From contig NZ_CAADXO010000060.1 in the NCBI RefSeq assembly GCF_900753045.1, forward strand, positions 1 through 12,570: a stretch of 12,570 nucleotides of DNA. Reading direction: 5' to 3'. The stretch's first letter is position 1. The number at the start of each line of letters is the position of its first letter. Source of the DNA: an uncultured Phascolarctobacterium sp. Its GTDB lineage: Bacteria > Bacillota > Negativicutes > Acidaminococcales > Acidaminococcaceae. Below the pieces are notes generated by a model, which made no database searches, was not told the origin of the DNA, and was given only the letters and a program-made list of their open reading frames with translations. This document shows, in pieces, positions 1-5,820 of the stretch. Both the position numbers and the translations under genes were made by a program.

Positions 1-160
1 AACTAATCTAGCTCTTATTATTTAAAAAAGAAGTTATTTGACTTGGTCTTGCGCTTTCGCGCTCGACCCGCACATTCGCTTTTTTCTAGGTTTATGTTCA
101 GTTTTCAAGGTTCAGTGCCTAGCGACTTTGGCTTTTGTTTTGTTGCCGTATCGCGTCGAC
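1..160 (-). promoter_or_regulatory. rRNA operon leader (upstream of a 16S gene outside the window)
   Basis: Read on the minus strand, this stretch has the architecture of a Bacillota rRNA leader. A boxA-like antitermination element, CCTTGAAAACTGAACA, lies at 110-95. It is followed by a GC-rich hairpin at 45-68 made of GGTC/GACC and GCGC/GCGC stems closed by a GAAA (GNRA) tetraloop. Next comes CAAGTCAAATAACTTC, resembling the segment that directly precedes 16S in Bacillus. The 16S start (GGAGAGTTTGATC) is not reached, so it should lie just beyond the left edge. What is seen is the boxA-like string, the hairpin and the order of elements; the rRNA assignment is inferred from resemblance to known rrn leaders. 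Confidence 0.75.
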
Positions 161-166
161 TTGTAT

Positions 167-240
167 ATAATACCACGTGACCTAGGTTATGTCAACACTT
201 TTTTTGGCACTTTTTTAAGATTTTTTCATGAAACACTAGG
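167..240 (-). promoter_or_regulatory. Strong sigma70-type rRNA operon promoter with A-tract UP region
   Basis: On the minus strand TTGACA (195-190) and TATTAT (172-167) are separated by exactly 17 nt. Upstream of the -35 the minus strand carries three A-tracts within about 45 nt (for example CCAAAAAAAGTG), phased like an UP element. This is the strongest promoter in the window and it points at the rRNA leader. The start point would be near 160. Confidence 0.82.
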
Positions 241-516
241 ATTCGTGGAAAAAGAAGCATGCTTGATTATCGCTTTTATCGGCATTAAATTTTCTTCAAA
301 AAATCTCAAAAAAAGTAGGTTTTTTAGCTGTTTTTTCCATAAAAACCGCTGAAAATCAGCAAAATTTTTCTTTGTTCCGCAGATTTTTTCTTAAATTTTT
401 GCTTGTTTTTCTTTCCGGCTTCATTATCCGCAAGCTGCCGATTCATTACATATTCTTCCGGAGCACGCTTTTCATACTTTCCTTTAGAATAAATACGCTG
501 AGTTTTCAATAATTCT

Positions 517-545
517 ATGACAAAGTTGTCTGAAAATGCTATAAT
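517..545 (+). promoter_or_regulatory. Promoter of the class A PBP gene
   Basis: ATGACA (517-522; 5 of 6 consensus) and TATAAT (540-545) are 17 nt apart. An extended -10 TGC directly precedes the TATAAT. The predicted start is near 552, giving a 5' UTR of about 60 nt. That UTR contains a GCAGCC/GGCTGC hairpin at 562-582, ending about 30 nt before the start codon. Confidence 0.75.
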
Positions 546-612
546 AAGATGACTTCTATTTGCAGCCTTTGGTATTGGCTGCGCAGTCAATATAATGAAG
601 AAGAGGTAGAAA

Positions 613-2664
613 ATGTTTAAAGTACTAAAATTCATTGTCATCAGTGTTGTTTGCCTCATTATAATGGGCGCATCAGTGCTTTATGGCTTCTCCAGTCTTT
701 TTGCACCTCCTAATATGGATGAAACACTGATTCCGGACGCTGCTTCACAGTTCTATGATATCAACGGTAACACAATCTATACTACGCTTTCGGAAGAACG
801 CAGAATACCGGTTACTATTGATAAGATTCCTAAGCATGTGCAGCGCGCCTTTATTGCTATTGAAGATAATCGCTTCTATGAACACGGTGGTATTGACTAC
901 CGCGGCACAGCACGTGCTCTGCTTTCTACATTAAGTGGTCACGAAGTACAGGGCGGCAGTACCATTACCCAGCAGCTGGCAAAGAATGCCTTCCTTACCC
1001 ATGAACGTTCCATCATCCGTAAGATTAAGGAAGCTTTTATCGCCAAGGAGCTTGAGCACAAATATACTAAGGATGAAATCCTTACCATGTATCTGAACCA
1101 GATTTATTTCGGTCAAGGTGCATACGGTATTGAAAGTGCTTCTATGTATTACTTCAATAAGCATGTTCAGAATCTGGATATCGCTGAAGCTGCTACTCTG
1201 GCAGCTATTCCCAAAAGCCCTAACTATTTTAATCCTTTCGAAAATCCTCAGGAAAGTAAAAAACGTCAGGAGCTTGTTATTGACCAGATGGTTAAATACG
1301 GTTTTATCTCTGCTGCCGACGGTAATGCTGCCAAAGCAGAAAAGCTTGTGTTCAGCACGACACATAAAACCAATTCCGATCCGCGCTCCTATTTCTTCGA
1401 TATGATTACCCAAAAGGTTATCGAAGAGGTTGGCGCAGACGCTCTCTATAAGGGCGGTCTTAAGATTTACACCACTTTAGACCCTGATATGCAGAAGGCT
1501 GCAGAAAATGCTATGAAGCATCTGCCGGGCTATTATACAGACGGCAAGAAGCTGACTCAGCCGCAAATGGCTCTGGTTGCCGTTGACCCGCATACCGGTT
1601 ACGTTAAAGCTATGATCGGCGGCCGCGGCCAGGATAAATTCAACCGTGCTACTCTTGCAGTACGTCAGCCGGGTTCTGCCTTCAAGCCTTTTGTCTATCT
1701 GACTGCTATGCAGAACGGTTATTCTCCGGCCAGCGTTATTGAAGATAAGGAAGAAGAATTCTCTCCCGGCTGGAAACCGCAGAACTCCGACAGAGCATGG
1801 CATGGCAAGGTAAGCCTGCGTACTGCTCTGGTACGTTCTATGAACGTGCCTACCGTTAAGCTGGCCCAAGAGGTTGGCGTAAGCAAAATTATCAGCAATG
1901 CCGAAAAAATGGGTATTACTACTCTGGTTGATTCCGGTGCTTACAGCGATGCAAACCTTGCTATGGCACTCGGCGGTCTCAGCAAGGGCGTTAATCCTTT
2001 GGAAATGGCTGCAGCCTACAGCGTTCTGGCAAGCAACGGTATGTATTGCAAGCCTATTGCTCTGCTCAAAATTGTTGACCGCGAGGGCAAGGTTCTGTAC
2101 GAAGCTAAGCCTGAACCGAAGCGTGTCATCGATGCCGAAGCCGCTTACCTGACTACTAATATGCTGCAGGATGTTCTTATCAGCGGCACTGCAGGCGGCA
2201 TGGGAATCGGCCGTCCGGCAGCAGGTAAAACCGGTACTACCGATACCAACATCGATGCCTGGTTTGTTGGTTACACTCCTGACCTCAGTACTGCTGTATG
2301 GGTTGGCGATGACAACAACAAATCTATGAACCGTATGTACGGCAGCGGCGCTCCGCTTTCTATCTGGCATGATTTCATGGTCAACGCTCTGGCCTCTACT
2401 CCGCGCACCGGCTTCAGTAATCCGGGCGTAGCAGTTCCGCCTGAACCTGAAATCAAGCAGGATGACAAGGACAAAGATAAAGACAAGGATAAAGATAAGG
2501 ATAAGGACAAACAGGCTCCCGCTACAGTAACAACTGATGGCAATGCCAACCAGGCACCTGTAGTAAGCAGCCAGCCTACTAAAAAGAAACGCAGCATGAA
2601 GGACCGCGTTAACGAAATCATGGGCAAGCCTGTTGTCAGCAACCAGCCTACTCCGCGTAACTAA
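613..2664 (+). CDS. Class A penicillin-binding protein, PBP1A family (bifunctional glycosyltransferase/transpeptidase)
   Basis: Polymerises lipid II into glycan strands and cross-links the stem peptides at the outer face of the cytoplasmic membrane. Residues 5-30 form one N-terminal membrane anchor. The GT51 domain (about 45-225) has EDNRFYEHGG with the catalytic Glu84 and GGSTITQQ at 114-121. The transpeptidase domain (about 315-595) has SAFK (nucleophile Ser355, Lys358), SMN at 409-411 and KTGT at 539-542, so both active sites look intact. At 683 residues it is shorter than E. coli MrcA and lacks the OB-like insert. The tail after 605 is low complexity: a (Lys-Asp)7 tract at 619-633, then Pro/Gln-rich and basic segments. 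The ATG at 613 follows GAGG with 6 nt spacing. The gene has its own promoter and terminator, so it is probably monocistronic. The fold and function are certain; which PBP1 paralogue it is, is not. Confidence 0.97.
   Translation: MFKVLKFIVISVVCLIIMGASVLYGFSSLFAPPNMDETLIPDAASQFYDINGNTIYTTLSEERRIPVTIDKIPKHVQRAFIAIEDNRFYEHGGIDYRGTARALLSTLSGHEVQGGSTITQQLAKNAFLTHERSIIRKIKEAFIAKELEHKYTKDEILTMYLNQIYFGQGAYGIESASMYYFNKHVQNLDIAEAATLAAIPKSPNYFNPFENPQESKKRQELVIDQMVKYGFISAADGNAAKAEKLVFSTTHKTNSDPRSYFFDMITQKVIEEVGADALYKGGLKIYTTLDPDMQKAAENAMKHLPGYYTDGKKLTQPQMALVAVDPHTGYVKAMIGGRGQDKFNRATLAVRQPGSAFKPFVYLTAMQNGYSPASVIEDKEEEFSPGWKPQNSDRAWHGKVSLRTALVRSMNVPTVKLAQEVGVSKIISNAEKMGITTLVDSGAYSDANLAMALGGLSKGVNPLEMAAAYSVLASNGMYCKPIALLKIVDREGKVLYEAKPEPKRVIDAEAAYLTTNMLQDVLISGTAGGMGIGRPAAGKTGTTDTNIDAWFVGYTPDLSTAVWVGDDNNKSMNRMYGSGAPLSIWHDFMVNALASTPRTGFSNPGVAVPPEPEIKQDDKDKDKDKDKDKDKDKQAPATVTTDGNANQAPVVSSQPTKKKRSMKDRVNEIMGKPVVSNQPTPRN
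2467..2511 (+). repeat. In-frame Lys-Asp hexanucleotide repeat in the PBP tail
   Basis: Seven consecutive imperfect units of AA(A/G)GA(T/C) followed by a final AAA encode KDKDKDK and so on. The units differ only at synonymous third positions. Slippage by whole 6-bp units would keep the frame and change only the length of the charged linker. Confidence 0.9.
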
Positions 2665-2673
2665 TTCACTTTT

Positions 2674-2708
2674 ATGGTGGTCACCAAGTGTGGCCACCAT
2701 TTTTTATT
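2674..2708 (+). terminator. Intrinsic terminator after the PBP gene
   Basis: A 10-bp stem (ATGGTGGTCA with TGGCCACCAT, one G-T wobble) has a 7-nt loop and runs into TTTTTATT. It starts 10 nt after the stop codon. Confidence 0.93.
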
Positions 2709-2728
2709 GCTCGAAACCAAGTATATTG

Positions 2729-2757
2729 TATACATGAATACAGATTTATGCTATAAT
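2729..2757 (+). promoter_or_regulatory. Promoter of the carboxyltransferase gene, with a palindrome over the -35
   Basis: TATACA (2729-2734; 4 of 6 consensus) and TATAAT (2752-2757) are 17 nt apart, and TGC directly before the TATAAT makes an extended -10. The octamer palindrome TGTATACA (2727-2734) covers the -35. An overlapping inverted repeat GTATA-TTG-TATAC lies at 2721-2733. Either could be an operator; no regulator is encoded next to it. Confidence 0.7.
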
Positions 2758-2815
2758 AATTACAGCTATAAATCAGCTTTAATTAACTAACTATACTAAT
2801 AAAAGGAGTACTGCC

Positions 2816-4186
2816 ATGGAGAAGAAACCCGTAAAAATAGTTGAAACCGTCCTGCGCGACGGCCACCAGTCTCTTGCTGCCACCAGAATGCGCATCAGCG
2901 ACATGCTGCCGGCATTGGAACAGCTGGATAACGCCGGCTACTATGCTTTGGAGGCCTGGGGCGGCGCCACCTTTGACTCCTGCCTGCGCTTCCTTAACGA
3001 GGATCCCTGGCAACGTCTGCGCACGCTCAAAAAGCACCTGCGCAAAACCCCGATTCAAATGCTGCTGCGTGGTCAGAACATTTTGGGTTATAACCATTAT
3101 GCCGATGACGTTGTACGCGAATTTGTGAACCGCTCTGTTGACAACGGCGTATCTATTATCCGTATTTTCGATGCTCTTAACGATACACGCAACCTGGAAT
3201 GTGCAATGCGTGCCGCTAAGGAAGCAGGCGCACATGTTCAGGGCTGTATTGTATATACCATCAGCCCCTACCATCAGGACAAGGACTTTGTTCAATTAGG
3301 TAAGGAACTGGCACAGATGGGCGCAGATTCCATCTGCATTAAGGATATGGCAGGCCTGCTGCGTCCCTACGCTGCCGAAAGCCTTATCCGCAGCCTGAAG
3401 GCAGAGCTTGACCTGCCTATCGACCTGCACACACACTTCACCAGCGGTATGGGCGATATGACCTACCTGAAGGCTGTTGAAGCCGGTGCGGACATGATTG
3501 ATACCGCGCTTTCTCCGTTCTCCGAATCTACCAGCCAGCCCTGCACCGAATCTCTGGTAGCAACGCTGGAGGGAACTCCCTACGATACAGGCATCAACCT
3601 TGCTGAGCTCAATGCTTTAGCTGATTATTTCAAGGATGTACGCAAAAACCTTATCCATGATTTCAACCTGAACGCCAACATCCCCATCGATCCCAAGGTG
3701 CTCACCTTCCAGATTCCGGGCGGTATGCTTTCCAACCTGCTGAACCAGATGAAGGAAATGGGCGTTGCCGACAAATATCCGCAGCTGCTTGAAGAAATGC
3801 CGCGCGTGCGTGCCGAGCTCGGTTATCCGCCGTTGGTTACTCCTACCAGTCAGATTGTAGGCTCTATGTCCGTATTGAACGTTGCACTCGGACGCTATAA
3901 GATGATTCCCCGCGAGGTTAAGGATTTGATTCTTGGCAAATACGGCCGTACTCCGGGACCGATTGACCCTGAGGTTAAACGTCTGGCTATCGGTGACGCA
4001 CCGCAAATCGACCACCGTCCCGCCGACGATATTCCGCCGCAGATGAAAAAGCTGCGTGAAAAGCTGGCTGAGGAAGGCTTCCCCAACGCACCGATTGAAG
4101 ACGTTTTGAGCTACGCCTCCTTCCCTGAGGTAACTCTTAACTTCCTGCGTCACAGCAACATCGGTATGAAATTCCACGATTTATAA
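2816..4186 (+). CDS. Biotin-dependent carboxyltransferase subunit (pyruvate/oxaloacetate type; OadA/PycB/transcarboxylase 5S family), without a biotinyl domain
   Basis: This DRE-TIM-barrel subunit moves CO2 between a carboxybiotin carrier and pyruvate/oxaloacetate. The N-terminus has TVLRDGHQS (metal ligand Asp15). Further motifs are AWGGATFD at 47-54, CIKDMAG with the expected carbamylated Lys176, LHTH with metal ligands His205 and His207, STSQP with the probable catalytic Thr239, and PGGM at 301-304. At 456 residues it stops after the carboxyltransferase domain. Full-length OadA or PycB is near 600 residues and ends in a biotinyl domain with an MKM motif, which is absent here. It must therefore work with a separate biotin carrier. 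Candidate complexes are Na+-pumping oxaloacetate decarboxylase, a two-subunit pyruvate carboxylase, or methylmalonyl-CoA transcarboxylase 5S; sequence alone does not decide. AAGGAGT lies 7 nt before the ATG. It is a single-gene unit between a promoter and a strong terminator, with no partner subunits nearby. Confidence 0.95.
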   Translation: MEKKPVKIVETVLRDGHQSLAATRMRISDMLPALEQLDNAGYYALEAWGGATFDSCLRFLNEDPWQRLRTLKKHLRKTPIQMLLRGQNILGYNHYADDVVREFVNRSVDNGVSIIRIFDALNDTRNLECAMRAAKEAGAHVQGCIVYTISPYHQDKDFVQLGKELAQMGADSICIKDMAGLLRPYAAESLIRSLKAELDLPIDLHTHFTSGMGDMTYLKAVEAGADMIDTALSPFSESTSQPCTESLVATLEGTPYDTGINLAELNALADYFKDVRKNLIHDFNLNANIPIDPKVLTFQIPGGMLSNLLNQMKEMGVADKYPQLLEEMPRVRAELGYPPLVTPTSQIVGSMSVLNVALGRYKMIPREVKDLILGKYGRTPGPIDPEVKRLAIGDAPQIDHRPADDIPPQMKKLREKLAEEGFPNAPIEDVLSYASFPEVTLNFLRHSNIGMKFHDL

Positions 4187-4199
4187 GCATGAACGCTAA

Positions 4200-4240
4200 A
4201 GAGCACGCTGAGATTAATTTCTCAGCGTGCTCTCTTTTTT
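4200..4240 (+). terminator. Intrinsic terminator after the carboxyltransferase gene
   Basis: A perfect 14-bp stem (AGAGCACGCTGAGA / TCTCAGCGTGCTCT) has a TTAATT loop and is followed by CTTTTTT. It stands between two convergent genes. On the minus strand the same stem is followed only by TTTAGCG, so it is a weaker stop for the gene arriving from the right. Confidence 0.95.
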
Positions 4241-4249
4241 ATGCAGATA

Positions 4250-5602
4250 TTATTTTACATCCTCCAGGTGTTCTTCCTGAAGCTCCTCGTGAATCTTTTC
4301 CGGCTCATGCAAAAGCTGGATACCGACGCGCACGATACGCATCTTGTCAATTTCTTCTACCGTAAAGGCAGCAGCAGGTGTCTGCACCTTCTGGCCTACC
4401 TTAGGCGGATAATCAAGCTGAGAGTAAACCCAGCCGCCGATAGTATCACAGTTTTCGGTATCTAAGGCCAGCTCGAAGGTATCATTGACATCCTCCAGCA
4501 GCATTTTGCCGTCGACAGAATAGGTTTTACTGCCCTTTTCTTCTACCTCCGGGCGCTCCTCGTCAAACTCATCCTGAATTTCGCCTACGATTTCCTCCAG
4601 GATATCCTCAACGGTAACCATACCTGCGGTACCGCCGTACTCGTCAACCAAAATTGCCAGCTGGCTGCGATGCTTCTGCAGAATGCGCAGCAGCTTGCTG
4701 ATAGGCAGAGATTCCGGCACTAGCAGCACCTTACGCGCCAGACTGCGCAAATCGGGACGCTCGCCGGCATTTAAGCTGCGCAGCAAATCCTTGATATGCA
4801 AAAAGCCGATAATGTGGTCCTTGTCCTCATCACAGATAGGATAACGCGTCATGCGCTCCTCCAGCGCCGTCTTGATATTATCCTCCCAGGAATCCTCCAG
4901 ATACAGGCAGATCATATCGGTACGCGGCACCATAATGTCGCTGGCACGACGGTCGGAAAAGTCAAAGACATTATCCAGATAAGTAAGCTCTGTTTTATCA
5001 ATATAGCCATGCTTGTGGCTTTCTTCCATCAGTATGCGGATTTCATCCTCGTTGTGTGCCTCTTCCGCCTCACTCGCAGCCTCAACGCCCAGTTTGTGCA
5101 GCACCCAGTTGGCAACGTGATTAAGGAACCACACTGCCGGATACATCAGCTTATCAAACAGAATCAGCGGCGTTGCCACAAACAGAACAATCTGCTCCGT
5201 CTTTTGAATAGACAGGGATTTAGGCACAAGCTCGCCTAAAACAATATGCAAAGCGGTGATAACACCGAAGCCGACAACAAAGGCTATTGTATGCTCAACT
5301 TGCGGCGGCAGCTGCAGCAGATTAAATACAGGATGCATCAGCTTAGCCACGGTCGGTTCGCCAATCCAGCCTAAGCCCAACGAAGCAATGGTTATGCCAA
5401 GCTGCGTAACCGAAAGATAGGCATCAAGATGCTCCGTTACCTGCTTAGCGCTTTCTGCCCTAGTATTGCCTTCTTTAATCAGCGCATCAAGACGCGAAGG
5501 ACGTACCTTGACAATAGAAAACTCCGAAGCAACGAAAAAGCCGTTCAGCGCCACCAAAAATAAAATCGCTATAACATTAAACAAACATATGAGATAGTCC
5601 AA
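4250..5602 (-). CDS. CNNM/CorC-type membrane protein (hemolysin C-like, DUF21 + CBS pair + CorC_HlyC domain)
   Basis: A predicted integral membrane protein of the CNNM/CorC family (formerly UPF0053, 'hemolysin'), whose members are linked to Mg2+/divalent cation export or homeostasis. The DUF21 membrane domain spans about residues 5-175, with hydrophobic segments near 5-27, 60-82, 104-126 and 138-162. Two CBS domains follow: the first includes MVPRTDM (224-230), the second DEYGGTAGMVTVEDILEE (320-337). The CorC_HlyC C-terminal domain covers about 355-432, and an acidic tail ends the protein. The 450-residue length is normal. The start is uncertain: the frame is given from TTG at 5602-5600, but the only strong Shine-Dalgarno (GGAGGTGA, 5647-5640) lies 37 nt further upstream, with a CTGCA-ATC-TGCAG hairpin between. 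Family membership is certain; the ion and the exact N-terminus are not. Confidence 0.93.
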   Translation of the reverse strand: MDYLICLFNVIAILFLVALNGFFVASEFSIVKVRPSRLDALIKEGNTRAESAKQVTEHLDAYLSVTQLGITIASLGLGWIGEPTVAKLMHPVFNLLQLPPQVEHTIAFVVGFGVITALHIVLGELVPKSLSIQKTEQIVLFVATPLILFDKLMYPAVWFLNHVANWVLHKLGVEAASEAEEAHNEDEIRILMEESHKHGYIDKTELTYLDNVFDFSDRRASDIMVPRTDMICLYLEDSWEDNIKTALEERMTRYPICDEDKDHIIGFLHIKDLLRSLNAGERPDLRSLARKVLLVPESLPISKLLRILQKHRSQLAILVDEYGGTAGMVTVEDILEEIVGEIQDEFDEERPEVEEKGSKTYSVDGKMLLEDVNDTFELALDTENCDTIGGWVYSQLDYPPKVGQKVQTPAAAFTVEEIDKMRIVRVGIQLLHEPEKIHEELQEEHLEDVK

Positions 5603-5670
5603 AAATCTCTGTAATCCTGCAGATTGCAGAAAAACAGTTTCACCTCCGTAAAATATATAATATTAACAGT

Positions 5671-5699
5671 ATTGTACCATACATAGACGATAAAGCAAA
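5671..5699 (-). promoter_or_regulatory. Probable promoter of the CNNM/CorC gene
   Basis: On the minus strand TACAAT (5676-5671) has an extended TGG directly upstream. The matching -35 position, 17 nt away, reads TTTGCT, a poor match. An A/T-rich stretch containing GTTAATATTATATA separates it from the GGAGGTGA. The call rests mainly on the extended -10. Confidence 0.4.
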
Positions 5700-5723
5700 A
5701 TAATTTTTTGTAAAATTTGTAGC

Positions 5724-5768
5724 AAAAAAGCCGCCGTATCAGCAAAATTCACATGATACGACGGCTTT
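5724..5768 (-). terminator. Intrinsic terminator after ileS
   Basis: On the minus strand a 15-bp stem (AAAGCCGTCGTATCA with TGATACGGCGGCTTT, one G-T wobble) has a 12-nt loop and ends in TTTTTTGC. On the plus strand the same position is a C-A mismatch, so the structure is better suited to the minus strand, where ileS ends 52 nt earlier. Confidence 0.92.
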
Positions 5769-5820
5769 AAGTTTTTATTTTATGTTGACTACAGCTTTAT
5801 ACAAAGATGATGCCTTATAA

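Noticed and set aside
38..352. 104-codon plus-strand frame at the left end
   Set aside because: It lies across the minus-strand rRNA promoter, boxA-like element and leader hairpin, has no ribosome binding site, and its protein is a string of Phe/Leu from T-runs.
324..659. 111-codon minus-strand frame, or a 40-codon part of it starting at 446
   Set aside because: The long form overlaps the PBP start and its promoter. The short Lys-rich form (MNRQLADNEAGKK...) has a GGAAG 8 nt upstream and could be real, but there is no promoter or family support, so it is left out.
1477..2700. 407-codon minus-strand frame antisense to the PBP gene
   Set aside because: A shadow of the PBP coding frame; it begins inside the terminator stem and encodes no recognisable domain.
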